Assembly: GCA_947175265.1 (NCBI GenBank)
Contig: CAMWMD010000023.1
Location: forward strand, 1 to 44,872
Length of the DNA: 44,872 bases
DNA from: an uncultured Porphyromonadaceae bacterium
GTDB taxonomy: Bacteria > Bacteroidota > Bacteroidia > Bacteroidales > Muribaculaceae
Reading direction: 5' to 3'
A model generated the notes under the pieces. The model ran no database searches, was not told the DNA's origin, and was given only the letters and a program-made list of their open reading frames with translations. Positions 9,143 to 18,652 of this stretch are shown in pieces (the stretch's first letter is position 1; each line of letters begins with the position of its first letter). The translations under genes and the position numbers were made by a program.

Positions 9143-10416
9143 TGATCCCAAAGTTTAAAAATGTCTGTCTCTCCCCAATAAAGGTGTGTATAACCTGCAA
9201 AGGTGTTACGGTATCTATATACAGGAGTCGCTACCGGCACGCCTTTCACATTGAACTGATGCGCAACGGATGGAATATTCTCCCTTGCAGGAACTGTATG
9301 AGAGTAGTGAAATTCATGTCCCCGTATATTCAATTCAGGGAAATTCACCTTCCTATAGCCTAATGTCAGATGTGCATGCTCCATTGTGGTCTTCAATGGG
9401 AAAACTCCACACATCCGCTTGCCATCAATTTCTTCGGTCAGATATATCATGCCTCCACATTCCGCCAGTATCCTTCCCCCGGACTCCGCATATTCCCTTA
9501 TGGCCTTACGCATAACGGAATTTCGCTCCAATTCATCAGCAAACAGTTCGGGATATCCTCCGGGGAGATAGATCAAGTCGGCATCCGGAATCGACGTGTC
9601 GCGCAGCGGAGAGAAGTAAACAATCCTGCTTCGGAACACCTCTATATTTACGGGATAGATAAAGCTAAACGCCTCATCTTTTGCTACGGCAACTACCTTA
9701 TCATCAACCACTGTCTCACACTGCTGCGGTTCGTCTGAATCTACCTCGGTAAGCGACAGCAAAGTTTCAATATCTATGTTACTTTCCACCTCGTGAGCCG
9801 CCGCATCGATAAACCGCTCTATTTCAGCAACAGAATCAAGAGTCAGTCCCAAATGTCGTGACGGTGTCTTAAGGTCATCATTCTTGCGTATATAGCCCAA
9901 AGAAGGGACTCCTGTCTCGGCACATGCATCTTTAAGGAAAGCATAATGATTTTCAGAGGCTACACGATTGAAAATCACTCCCACCACCTTTACATTTTTG
10001 CGAAAACGGGTGAATCCATATATTGTAGCGGCCACAGAAAAAGCCGTAGATGCGGCGTTGACAAGAAGGACAACCGGAATATTCAGTTTTTCTGCAAGTT
10101 CTGCACTGCTACCCGCCATCCTGTCATAACCATCAAACATACCCATGACGCCCTCGACTATATTTACATCGCTGTCAGCTCCATACCGGCTGTAAATCTC
10201 CTTTACATGCTTTTCTGTCGACATAAATAAATCCAGATTTATTGAACTGCCTCCCGTTGCCAGCGAATGGTATTGGGTATCTATATAATCGGGACCGCAC
10301 TTGAAGGGCTGAACTGCCATTCCCCTTCGCGACAGGGCTTTCATAAGTCCCAACGAAAGAGTGGTCTTGCCACTTCCAGACGAAGCTGCGGCTATTAGAA
10401 ACGAACTCTTTTTCAT
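9139..10416 (-). CDS. cbiA: Cobyrinate a,c-diamide synthase
   Basis: CbiA amidates the a and c carboxylates of cobyrinic acid, using glutamine and ATP. The 425-aa protein has the P-loop AAASSGSGKTTLSLGLM near residues 9-25, FKCGPDYIDTQYH near 38-50, VEGVMGMFDG, then the glutamine amidotransferase-like half with IYLPGGYPELFAD and RILAECGGMIYL carrying the nucleophilic Cys. The C-terminus, TVPARENIPSV to YTHLYWG, is usual. Two bases separate it from the preceding gene. Confidence 0.95.
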   Translation of the reverse strand: MKKSSFLIAAASSGSGKTTLSLGLMKALSRRGMAVQPFKCGPDYIDTQYHSLATGGSSINLDLFMSTEKHVKEIYSRYGADSDVNIVEGVMGMFDGYDRMAGSSAELAEKLNIPVVLLVNAASTAFSVAATIYGFTRFRKNVKVVGVIFNRVASENHYAFLKDACAETGVPSLGYIRKNDDLKTPSRHLGLTLDSVAEIERFIDAAAHEVESNIDIETLLSLTEVDSDEPQQCETVVDDKVVAVAKDEAFSFIYPVNIEVFRSRIVYFSPLRDTSIPDADLIYLPGGYPELFADELERNSVMRKAIREYAESGGRILAECGGMIYLTEEIDGKRMCGVFPLKTTMEHAHLTLGYRKVNFPELNIRGHEFHYSHTVPARENIPSVAHQFNVKGVPVATPVYRYRNTFAGYTHLYWGETDIFKLWDQ

Positions 10417-10418
10417 TG

Positions 10419-12209
10419 CTATGTCTTACTTAATATCTTACCATCGTCCGCGATCAAGACCGCATCTAATATTCCTTTAAAAATCTCAGAACAATGCAAA
10501 TGACAGCGTCTTAAAAGTTCTGGAAAAAAGCACTCCGCATCGGCTTCGCTAAGAAGTGAAGGAAGTTCCCTTGCAAGAGATAGATTGGCCATTATTTCCT
10601 TAGAATCTATTGAACAACCGCATTCCTCTGCCAAAGACATAAGGAATTCCCTGTTGAACGTAACTTTATGGCTATGGGTATCCATATTGCCTTCCGAGAG
10701 TTTCACCGCCTTTCCCAACATAAGTCCGATAATGAGGTGTTTAACCCCACACTCCTCGGCTATCTTCATTGTCTCTCCAATGGCATTGCCATAATGTATA
10801 AAGGCTTGTTGAGGCACCTCAGGGAATAGAGCCTTCATGTATTTCTCACTTTTACCTCCGGAATTCACAATTACCTCTTCGCAACCGTTAGCCAAAGCCA
10901 CTTTCATCTCCCTTCGTATGGATTCCAGAAACGCTTCATGGGAGAATGGACGCACTATGCCGGATGTGCCGATAATGGAAACACCACCCACTACGCCGAC
11001 TCTTGGATTGAAAGTCCTTTCCGCAAGTTCTTCTCCGCCTTCCAGAGACACTGTAACGTCAAGTCCACCATCGTATAGTGCCGAAAGTTCGGAGCTCATC
11101 ATAGAACGCGGGACAGGATTTATGGCAGCCTCACCTACAGGAAGTCCTAATCCGGGAAGGGTTACTGTCCCTATTCCCTCTCCTCCAAAGAAGCGGATTC
11201 CATCATGCTCCGCAAATGAAACTTTAACAGATATCAATGACTTGTCGGTCACATCCGGATCGTCCCCGGCATCCTTGATTACGCTGGCTATAGCATAATA
11301 CCTTTCAATCATCACTGATACGACTGGCATGTGAAGGGTCTCACCCTCAGGTATTTTGAAGTCAATGTCTTTCACCTTTTTCTCCGTCAATAATCCCACA
11401 AGTGCAGCCTTGGCTGCAGCTGTGGCACAAGAGCCTGTAGTGAAACCTGTGTGCAACGGATAAAATTCAGGTAAAAGCCTTTCTATCTCACGACGCAATC
11501 CATGCCTTCCGTCAACTACAATAAAGTCAGCTGACAGTATAGGGCGCTTTACGACAAACACCTTTATCACATGATGTCTGGCAGCCTCAATCTTTTCCAT
11601 AAAACCACCGGTCTCACCGCTTTCTTTTGTCAGAACCGCATCCGGATGAATAGTCTTAACCAGAGAATCCACCGAATCATCATCATAATAGACCAGTCTA
11701 TTCGTAGGAAACCCTTCTTGTGTCGCTATCTCGAAAGACTCATCGCGTTTCAGTATACGAAACCAAGTCTCATGCATGGTCCAATATGGTTTTAGTTTTT
11801 TTATTGTCTGTACACCGGTCAAGGCAAGGAGTCTTTCAATGCCGACCTCCTCCATCTCCTTAATAGCCTTATCAAAACTATCACACCACACAGTGTTTTC
11901 GTAGTCAACGGAAGGATATCTACGCTCAAACCTTATGACCGGAATGCACAATTCACGACTGACTTTATCAACAGTGGAATGTAAAGAAGAAGCAAACGGA
12001 TGCGCCGCATCAATTATCAGACGTATGGCTTTTGATCTACAAAAATCGACCATGTCCGACTGTGTCATCGCACCATTAATATGCTTGCCATGAGCACATT
12101 CTATCTTCTGAAGGTCACCTCGGGTAGAGTAGAAATAGTGTCCGGTGCCTTCATCAAGTGTCTCTACAGCTATTCGTCCTTCCGTAGTTCCTCCGAAAAC
12201 AAGTATCAT
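10419..12209 (-). CDS. cbiJ-cbiD: Fusion: cobalt-precorrin-6A reductase (CbiJ) + cobalt-precorrin-5B C1-methyltransferase (CbiD)
   Basis: Residues 1 to about 245 form a CbiJ/CobK domain: the NADPH-binding start MILVFGGTTEGR, IIDAAHPFAS near 65-74 and TKESGETGGF near 194. Residues about 250-596 form CbiD, beginning LHTGFTTGSCATAAAKAA, with FGGEGIGTVTLPGLGLPVGE and the glycine-rich IGTSGIVRPFSHEA, EVIVNSGGKS and LIIGLMLGKAVKLSEG. The two domains catalyse nearby steps (C1 methylation with acetaldehyde release, then ring reduction). No stop or internal start separates them, so this appears to be a true bifunctional enzyme. It overlaps the CbiG-CbiF gene by 4 nt. Confidence 0.92.
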   Translation of the reverse strand: MILVFGGTTEGRIAVETLDEGTGHYFYSTRGDLQKIECAHGKHINGAMTQSDMVDFCRSKAIRLIIDAAHPFASSLHSTVDKVSRELCIPVIRFERRYPSVDYENTVWCDSFDKAIKEMEEVGIERLLALTGVQTIKKLKPYWTMHETWFRILKRDESFEIATQEGFPTNRLVYYDDDSVDSLVKTIHPDAVLTKESGETGGFMEKIEAARHHVIKVFVVKRPILSADFIVVDGRHGLRREIERLLPEFYPLHTGFTTGSCATAAAKAALVGLLTEKKVKDIDFKIPEGETLHMPVVSVMIERYYAIASVIKDAGDDPDVTDKSLISVKVSFAEHDGIRFFGGEGIGTVTLPGLGLPVGEAAINPVPRSMMSSELSALYDGGLDVTVSLEGGEELAERTFNPRVGVVGGVSIIGTSGIVRPFSHEAFLESIRREMKVALANGCEEVIVNSGGKSEKYMKALFPEVPQQAFIHYGNAIGETMKIAEECGVKHLIIGLMLGKAVKLSEGNMDTHSHKVTFNREFLMSLAEECGCSIDSKEIMANLSLARELPSLLSEADAECFFPELLRRCHLHCSEIFKGILDAVLIADDGKILSKT

Positions 12210-13975
12210 TTTCTGAAAAGATGCTTGAAACTGTCATTATAAAGGCGTGACAATCCTTCACGATTGTCTATAGCCTCTCCCACAACAAGAAGAGTTGTCA
12301 ATGTAAGCTTATTATCATGAACTATCTTTGCCAAATCCTTAAGTTGACCACGATATATTTTCTCTTCTTTCCAAGTCAGCTTGTAGCAAGCAGCTACAGG
12401 GGTCTCCGGAGGATATGCCATCAAAAGCTCCCTCTGCACATCATCTACGATTCCGGCGCTGAGATAAATGCACATGGTGCTTTGCGAAGCTGCAAGTTTA
12501 TGAAGCTGCTCTTTTTCCGGCATTGGAGTGCGACCCTCCCCTCTTGTAAGAATAATGGTCTGCACTTTCTCTGGAATTGTAAATTGAGATTTCAAAGCGG
12601 CAGCCGCTGCCTGGAATGATGAGATACCCGGTGTGATATGGTAGTTCATGCCATATCGGTCGAAGTAAGCCATCTGTTCTTGAATCGCGCCATATATGCA
12701 AGGGTCGCCTGTATGGAGACGAACCACGAGTTTGTCTCTATCATAAAATTCCTTCATCAAAGCAAACTGCTCCTCAAGGTTCATTGATGCAGAACTTCTC
12801 ACCACACAACCTGGCTTGGCATAGTAAGTCAATTCTATAGGAACAAGACTTCCGGCATATAAGATAAGGTCGGCTTGCTCAAGGAAACGTTTCCCTCGCA
12901 CCGATACAAGTTCAGGATCGCCAGGGCCTGCCCCGACTATCTCAATATGACCTCCACGCAAGGCTCCTTTATCAAGAGCGATGGCAAATGTGAAATCGGA
13001 GTCTTCAGAAACCTTCCCCTTATGCTTCTCAAAAATAATTTTTCCATAATCAGCTGATTTTATGGCACAGCTTTCCGCAACGCCAGGAACTCCTGTCACT
13101 TCCAGCACTTTCTCCGAAGGATTTGGCACAACGATACCAGTGAGTTGATCGGGTGTAAATATGTTGCACAAATGAATGTTTTGCCACTTTGAAAGCTCAG
13201 CAAGGAGATGCTCGTCTTTCTTCAAATCTATTGTGGAAACCGACTTAATTGCCTTAGGACTGATACCATTCTCAACCAAAGTCTTACCAATATACTCTGC
13301 CACTCCATCAGGATTGCAATCACGACGACAACCGATACCAAGATTCAATACCAAAGGACGATAGTAGAGTGTAGGTATATCATAATTATAAACATAAGGA
13401 GTGACAGCAATTATCAGTTGATATTGCGTCATATCGGTTCGATCAGTGACAACAGAAACATTGGGAGGAAGAGCAGACTCCAAGTAATCAGTTCCTTTGT
13501 CACGGATATCGAGTAGTAAACCTACCGGCTTACCGTTGACAAACGTAGCTATAGCTTGATTCATTTCAGTTCGTGTTGCATCGGTGGCCCAGCCCATACA
13601 CTTTCCCAAAATATCAAGTTTCCACATTCCGGTATTGTCACTCTGAGTAGTAACCACCGGTCTCGCTCCTATGATGTGAGCCACCTCCTCACACAAGCGG
13701 TTGGCACCACCGACGTGGCCGGAAAGGACCGCTATGGCATTGCGCCCGACACTATCCACACAAATTACAGGAGGATCTGTGTACTTATCATTTACCATCG
13801 GGGCTATCATACGCACACATATTCCCAAAGCTCCTATAAAGATGACTGCCTCTACTGCATGGTGATCAACTGAAGAGAACGCTTTCTGGTCGATAAGTAC
13901 GTAATCGGACTTTTCTTTCCGTATAATCTCACCTAACTTAAGTCCGGCATCATTTATATATACTATGTATTTCAT
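12206..13975 (-). CDS. cbiG-cbiF: Fusion: cobalt-precorrin-5A hydrolase (CbiG) + cobalt-precorrin-4 C11-methyltransferase (CbiF)
   Basis: Residues 1 to about 335 are CbiG: AVIFIGALGICVRMIAP near 43-59, the signature SGHVGGANRLCEE near 85-97, and the CobE-like C-terminal part with LVLNLGIGCRRDC near 208-220 and EVTGVPGVAE. Residues 343-580 are a SAM-dependent tetrapyrrole methylase: IEIVGAGPGDPELVSVRG, ILYAGSLVP, RLHTGDPCIYGA and ITPGISSFQAAAA. The methylase half matches CobM/CbiF. CbiF adds the C11 methyl and CbiG then opens the delta-lactone, so adjacent steps are physically linked. Confidence 0.93.
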   Translation of the reverse strand: MKYIVYINDAGLKLGEIIRKEKSDYVLIDQKAFSSVDHHAVEAVIFIGALGICVRMIAPMVNDKYTDPPVICVDSVGRNAIAVLSGHVGGANRLCEEVAHIIGARPVVTTQSDNTGMWKLDILGKCMGWATDATRTEMNQAIATFVNGKPVGLLLDIRDKGTDYLESALPPNVSVVTDRTDMTQYQLIIAVTPYVYNYDIPTLYYRPLVLNLGIGCRRDCNPDGVAEYIGKTLVENGISPKAIKSVSTIDLKKDEHLLAELSKWQNIHLCNIFTPDQLTGIVVPNPSEKVLEVTGVPGVAESCAIKSADYGKIIFEKHKGKVSEDSDFTFAIALDKGALRGGHIEIVGAGPGDPELVSVRGKRFLEQADLILYAGSLVPIELTYYAKPGCVVRSSASMNLEEQFALMKEFYDRDKLVVRLHTGDPCIYGAIQEQMAYFDRYGMNYHITPGISSFQAAAAALKSQFTIPEKVQTIILTRGEGRTPMPEKEQLHKLAASQSTMCIYLSAGIVDDVQRELLMAYPPETPVAACYKLTWKEEKIYRGQLKDLAKIVHDNKLTLTTLLVVGEAIDNREGLSRLYNDSFKHLFRK

Positions 13976-15159
13976 TTTGCTTTCAGTATTGTTATCGGGT
14001 TATGATCATCCAAAATCAGTATGTGCTCAGCTTCAATGACTCCACCAAAGGCTTCCACTGCCTTACGGAATAAATTGCAACTTTCCGCACTGACAGAGTT
14101 AAAGACAAGTACGCCACCTTTGTTTAAAACCTTATATATGCGACCGACCATCTCATCAAGTCGTCCGCCATGTCCCCCTATGAACACTGCATCCGGAGAG
14201 GGATAGCGACTTAGATCACAGTTCATAAAGTCTCCGATCACTCCGGTTATACCCGGTGCTCCAAATTTTCGACAGTTATCAATCAGAAGTCCCCTCGATT
14301 CTTCCCGACGTTCAAACGCCACCACTTCAAGCGAAGGAAACTGAAGTTTGGCCTCTATCGAAACGGAGCCTGTGCAGAAACCAATGTCCCAAAGAGTGTG
14401 CCTCCCATAAAGATCAAGCATTGAGAGTGTCAGCAATCTCACCGGCATCTTGGTTATCATATTCGTTCTCCCCTCAAGATGGTAAAATTCAGTCTCTGGG
14501 ATGCCGAAATATACCATTCGGGAATAGGTCATGGTAAGGATCACGCAGTTCGGATGAGAAAAACTTTTTCCTGTGGCTTCTTTAAGCGAAAGAGACCTGA
14601 CAAGCTCTTCGCTCTCATTTCCAAGATTTTCTCCAACCGTCATAGTATAATTGTCATAGCCATATTCAAGCAATCTTCCGGCAATTTCCGCAGGTCCTTT
14701 TTTTTTGTCGGTCAACACGCCTATGAGGGGACATTGCCTGATGATTGCCGTATCAAGTACTTTCCATGGTCTGCCGGTAACTGATACATTCACCATATCC
14801 GCATACGGAATAAGCATGCGGTGAGCCAGCATCTGAAGCGAATTGAACGCCGGATATACTTTCATACGGCAATCAGGAAACTCACGCCTCAGAGTGGCGG
14901 CAAAACCATAGAATAATGGATCTCCTGAAGCAAATATCACAATCTTGCCATATCGGGCATATTCTACCCACACTTTATCCAAAGGCACTACAATATCAAT
15001 CCATACACATCCTTCCGGCAAAAGATCTTTCACGATTTCATGATGTCGTCTGCCCCCGGAAAAGACGTGGCCGGAACTGATTAAATCTCTCTCATCCGGA
15101 GTAAACCACTGACTGCGGCTATCTGACAGTCCTATTACTATAAACTGCTTTTCACACAT
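13972..15159 (-). CDS. cbiET: Fusion: precorrin-6B/7 C5,C15-methyltransferase, decarboxylating (CbiE-CbiT)
   Basis: The 395-aa protein is equivalent to CobL. The N-terminal CbiE half carries HVFSGGRRHHE near 31-41 and the methylase motif IVIFASGDPLFYG near 73-85. The C-terminal CbiT half has a class-I SAM fold: LWDIGFCTGSVSIEA near 256-270 and DAVFIGGHGGRLDE near 323-336. Together they methylate C5 and C15 and decarboxylate the C12 acetate. The start overlaps the end of cobJ-cbiC by 8 nt and the end overlaps the next gene by 4 nt. Confidence 0.94.
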   Translation of the reverse strand: MCEKQFIVIGLSDSRSQWFTPDERDLISSGHVFSGGRRHHEIVKDLLPEGCVWIDIVVPLDKVWVEYARYGKIVIFASGDPLFYGFAATLRREFPDCRMKVYPAFNSLQMLAHRMLIPYADMVNVSVTGRPWKVLDTAIIRQCPLIGVLTDKKKGPAEIAGRLLEYGYDNYTMTVGENLGNESEELVRSLSLKEATGKSFSHPNCVILTMTYSRMVYFGIPETEFYHLEGRTNMITKMPVRLLTLSMLDLYGRHTLWDIGFCTGSVSIEAKLQFPSLEVVAFERREESRGLLIDNCRKFGAPGITGVIGDFMNCDLSRYPSPDAVFIGGHGGRLDEMVGRIYKVLNKGGVLVFNSVSAESCNLFRKAVEAFGGVIEAEHILILDDHNPITILKAK

Positions 15160-16555
15160 CTCTTCCAGGTTTTAACTGCTCCGCATCGGGCCAGCAGAGT
15201 ATGGAGTTGACAAGAGTTGCAGCGAGGTTGCTTCCACCTTTCCGCCCTTCGACTATTATTTTAGGAATATTCTTGAAGGGCTTCACCATGTGCTTGCTCT
15301 CACATACATGCACGAACCCGACTGGAGCCGCGATTATGCCACATGGTCTTGCCTTCCGGGAGCGTATCAGTGTGCATAGTTCCATAAGAGCCGTCGGCGC
15401 ATTGCCGAAGACATAAAGGGCATCCGGATATTCCGAGACTGCCAGACGTATACCAGCTTGGGTCCGGGTGATATCCGCGTTCTTGGCAAGATCTGCAGTC
15501 CTCGAATCAGACAAATAGCATTTCACTTCCACACCGAGACGCGCCAAAGCACCTTTCCTTATCCCGGAGGCTGCCATTGTCACATCCGTGATTATGGTTC
15601 GTACGCTTCCTGAAGACAAGGCTTCATAAATATTCGCCACTGCTCCGTCATCAACCTTTACGATATTCTCCATATCGAAATCAGCAGTGGTATGGATGGC
15701 ATGTAGAAGAGGCCATTTCCTGCCAAGCGGGATATCCGGATCTGCCAGTTCCCGCTCAATAGTCCGGAAACTCTCGATCATTATCGACTGTCCGATCCCA
15801 GTATCCTCATGTGTTTCCTCCCCAAAGTATCCTCTTGGTGTCACCATATGCTCTTCAAACCTATAGGTTTGAGAATTACCTATAATGACGACCGTAAACA
15901 TGTCCACATCTTCGGGATCAAAAGATCCTAATGTTGTTAGTGTGACTTTCTGCTCCTCTCTTCCTGCCTGACGCACATATCCTACCGGTGTGTCCGAATC
16001 TCTGTATTTAAGAAATAATTCTTTCAACCGATACAGCTCCCAATATCTGCCATGACTCTTGGGATTATAGACTGCAGTCACAAAGTCGGCCTGAGCTGCC
16101 GCCTTGATACGCTTCTCAATCACCGTCCATGGAGTCATAAGGTCGCTGAGCGAGATGACACAGAAATCGTGTCCAACCGGGGCACCCAATAGTGATGCAG
16201 CCTTCTGGAAGGCGCTGATTCCGGGTATAACCTCTACCTCAATTTCCGAACCGCGCTCCCTCAACATTTCATACACGAGAGGAGCCATCCCATATATACC
16301 GGCATCACCGGAACTGATCACGCACACATCCCTGCCGGTTTCCGCTATCTCAAACGCTTTTTCTATACGTGCCTGCTCCTGACGCATTCCATTCTGCACT
16401 ATCTCGGTTCCATCGGCTATCAAAGACTCTATAAATGGTATATAATATTTATAACCAATTATTATCTTACTATTGCTGATCACTTCCCGTCCTTTCGACG
16501 TCATATCGTCAAGTCCACCGGGACCTATACCCACGACTGATATCTTTGCTTTCAT
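15152..16555 (-). CDS. cobJ-cbiC: Fusion: precorrin-3B C17-methyltransferase (CobJ/CbiH) + precorrin-8X methylmutase (CbiC)
   Basis: Residues 1-245 are the C17 methylase that contracts the ring: VVGIGPGGLDDMT, ISSGDAGIYGMAPL near 80-92, EVIPGISAFQKAA, GHDFCVISLSDLMTPW and VVIIGNSQTYR. Residues about 255-467 are CbiC/CobH: IESFRTIERELA, LLHAIHTTADFD near 283-294 with the likely catalytic His, TDVTMAASGIRKG, and ALYVFGNAPTALMELC followed by GIIAAPVGFVHVCESK. CbiC moves a methyl from C11 to C12. A 67-nt gap separates it from the upstream ABC ATPase gene. It is not CbiL: the GHDFC and LSDLMTPW motifs are CobJ-type. Confidence 0.94.
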   Translation of the reverse strand: MKAKISVVGIGPGGLDDMTSKGREVISNSKIIIGYKYYIPFIESLIADGTEIVQNGMRQEQARIEKAFEIAETGRDVCVISSGDAGIYGMAPLVYEMLRERGSEIEVEVIPGISAFQKAASLLGAPVGHDFCVISLSDLMTPWTVIEKRIKAAAQADFVTAVYNPKSHGRYWELYRLKELFLKYRDSDTPVGYVRQAGREEQKVTLTTLGSFDPEDVDMFTVVIIGNSQTYRFEEHMVTPRGYFGEETHEDTGIGQSIMIESFRTIERELADPDIPLGRKWPLLHAIHTTADFDMENIVKVDDGAVANIYEALSSGSVRTIITDVTMAASGIRKGALARLGVEVKCYLSDSRTADLAKNADITRTQAGIRLAVSEYPDALYVFGNAPTALMELCTLIRSRKARPCGIIAAPVGFVHVCESKHMVKPFKNIPKIIVEGRKGGSNLAATLVNSILCWPDAEQLKPGRDV

Positions 16556-16622
16556 TTTCTACCTCTCATTACATACGTTATCACTTCTACAGGCTTAACA
16601 AGATGTTTCATTGCCATTCAAC

Positions 16623-17618
16623 TTATCTGCGATCGAATAGAAGATCCACAGCATCAAGAAGAGAGTCTATATCGGGATGGCTGTTACCATTCAGGCTAAT
16701 TCCTGATTCATCCGCATATATCCTGTTGTTATTGTCTTTAGCATCCGTCGAAACGCCGTGACGGGTCAGTGCCTTCCTTACCATATTAGCGACCGGGCCC
16801 TTACCCTCAAGAGTAATCGAATCAGTCAGTTTATGGTCGATCTTGAACAGACCGCTCTCTATATCGAAAGTCACACCATCCCTTTGAAAATACTTTGTCA
16901 TCTCACCCTTCAGGGCAAGATCCTCCGGAGTGCCGATAGTCACACCATGAGGCTTGTCAAGAAGCCATACTTTGTCTGCTATCTGAAGTGCAAGCTCAAG
17001 GTCGTGAGTGGAAAGGAAAACTGTCTTGTTCCGTTCGCGGGAAAGTGTCTGAAGCAGCTGCATGATCTCGACCTTGCTGGGATAGTCAAGAAAGGCGGTT
17101 GGCTCATCAAGGAAAATCACCGGAGTCTCCTGTGCAAGAGCCTTGGCGATCATCACTTTCTGACGCTCACCGTCGCTGAGAGTCTGCACCATACGTCCTC
17201 GAAGGCCTCCTATTCCCACCAAAGCGATGGATTCTTCCACTATACACCTGTCATCAGCAGACATGTGTCCCCAGAAGCCTGTATATGGGCTGCGTCCCAT
17301 ACCTACAAGCTCATCGACCGACATATTATTTATGTTAAGGCGTTCGGTAAGAACCACACCGATCACCTTAGCCAGGTCGGAATCGGAATAGACATTCAAC
17401 AGTCTGCCCTCAATCATTATATCGCCTTTCAAAGGAGGCAGAAATGCTGTCAGAGTCTTAAGGAGTGTTGACTTTCCCGCTCCGTTCGGTCCTAAGAGAC
17501 AGGTAAGTTCCCTTGAATACAACGAGGCGTTTATGTCATGTGTAATGACCGTCGTATGCTTCCTGTCTGAGTATCCGGTATCCAGACCTACAACTCTTAT
17601 GGTTTCATTCCTTCTCAT
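16623..17618 (-). CDS. btuD: ABC transporter ATPase, FecE/BtuD type
   Basis: This is the ATP-binding subunit of a corrinoid (or metal-chelate) importer. Canonical motifs are Walker A LLGPNGAGKSTLLKTL near residues 41-56, signature LSDGERQKVMIAKALA, Walker B VIFLDEPTAFLD, and the switch His in STHDLELAL. The ATG at 17618 overlaps the permease stop (TGATG); a GTG one codon upstream is possible. At 331 aa it is about 75 residues longer than E. coli BtuD. The C-terminal extension (from about residue 255, including SGISLNGNSHPDIDSLLDAV) has no motif I recognise. B12-regulated position supports a corrinoid substrate, but the family also carries haem and iron chelates. Confidence 0.9.
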   Translation of the reverse strand: MRRNETIRVVGLDTGYSDRKHTTVITHDINASLYSRELTCLLGPNGAGKSTLLKTLTAFLPPLKGDIMIEGRLLNVYSDSDLAKVIGVVLTERLNINNMSVDELVGMGRSPYTGFWGHMSADDRCIVEESIALVGIGGLRGRMVQTLSDGERQKVMIAKALAQETPVIFLDEPTAFLDYPSKVEIMQLLQTLSRERNKTVFLSTHDLELALQIADKVWLLDKPHGVTIGTPEDLALKGEMTKYFQRDGVTFDIESGLFKIDHKLTDSITLEGKGPVANMVRKALTRHGVSTDAKDNNNRIYADESGISLNGNSHPDIDSLLDAVDLLFDRR

Positions 17619-18652
17619 CACACATCGTTTTTACGTTTGTTGAACAACACCCACATCACCACGGGAGCTCCCACAAGCGCCGTGACGGAGTTGACCGGAA
17701 GAGCACCCTCAAAACCGGGCATCCTTGCGATTAAGTTACACAACAACGCCAGTGACGCGCCACCAAGCAATGAGGCAGGAAGTATCACCGCATGATTGGA
17801 TGTATGGAAAAGACCTCTACAGATATGCGGAACGGCAAGACCCAGAAAGACAACAGGACCACAATATGCTGTCACTACGGCGACCAGCACTCCCGAACAT
17901 CCGATAACCCAAAGTCTCGCCCTCTTGATGTTCAAACCTAAGTTCTTGGCGTACGAGTCTCCTAACAGAAGAAGATTGAGGGTCTTTATCAGGAAAAAGG
18001 ACATTGGCAGAAGGACAAGCATCAATATGATGAACACTGAAGCCTGCCCTCCGGAAACCCTTGAAAAACTCCCCAGTCCCCATATCACGTAAGCCCTGAT
18101 ATCCTCCTCTGCACTGAAAAATTTGAGCACTCCGATGATGGCATTGGCGATATAGCCTATCATTACTCCCATTATAAGAAGAGTGACGTTGCCTCTTACC
18201 TTCTGGGCTACAAAAGCTATAAGCGCCATGATGAGCAATGAGCCGACAATCGCTGACAACGTGATGGTAACCTCTCCAATCACACCCAGCTTACTCAGGG
18301 CAACACCACCAATGCTTCCTGACAGAAGGACAACACAAGCCACACCAAGACTGGCACCGGAACTGATGCCGAGTACCGACGGACCGGCAAGAGGGTTGCG
18401 GAAAACCGTCTGCATGAGCAGACCACTCACTGCCAGTCCTGCTCCAGCCATCATAGCTGTCAATGATTGGGGTAATCTTGACTTAAGTATTATATTTGTC
18501 CATATAACATTGCCGTCATTGCGACCTAAAAGGATGCCAATTATCTCATCAAAAGGGATATGGGCCGAACCCAAAAGAAGATTCAGTATGAAGAATCCTG
18601 CTATTGAGATTCCCAGCAATATCATAAGGATAACCGTACTGCTTCTGCTCAT
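17618..18652 (-). CDS. btuC: ABC transporter permease, FecCD/BtuC type
   Basis: A 344-aa polytopic inner-membrane permease with about ten hydrophobic segments, matching FecCD/BtuC proteins. Landmarks are SRLPQSLTAMMAGAGLAVSG near 58-77, FRNPLAGPSVLGISSGASLG near 84-103, and the C-terminal PVVFLGLAVPHICR plus GFEGALPVNSVTALVGAPV. It overlaps both neighbours (ATGA at its start, TGATG at its end), forming a compact btuFCD-like set downstream of the CobN module. Confidence 0.92.
   Translation of the reverse strand: MSRSSTVILMILLGISIAGFFILNLLLGSAHIPFDEIIGILLGRNDGNVIWTNIILKSRLPQSLTAMMAGAGLAVSGLLMQTVFRNPLAGPSVLGISSGASLGVACVVLLSGSIGGVALSKLGVIGEVTITLSAIVGSLLIMALIAFVAQKVRGNVTLLIMGVMIGYIANAIIGVLKFFSAEEDIRAYVIWGLGSFSRVSGGQASVFIILMLVLLPMSFFLIKTLNLLLLGDSYAKNLGLNIKRARLWVIGCSGVLVAVVTAYCGPVVFLGLAVPHICRGLFHTSNHAVILPASLLGGASLALLCNLIARMPGFEGALPVNSVTALVGAPVVMWVLFNKRKNDV

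Noticed and set aside
10837..11298. Plus-strand open frame of 153 codons and many similar frames opposite the cob genes
   Set aside because: These are antisense shadows of well-supported minus-strand enzymes; their translations are low-complexity and have no domain.
15152..16555. N-terminal domain as CbiL instead of CobJ
   Set aside because: The motifs GHDFCVISLSDLMTPW and VVIIGNSQTYR are those of the C17-methyltransferase, and the fused methylmutase is common with CobJ.
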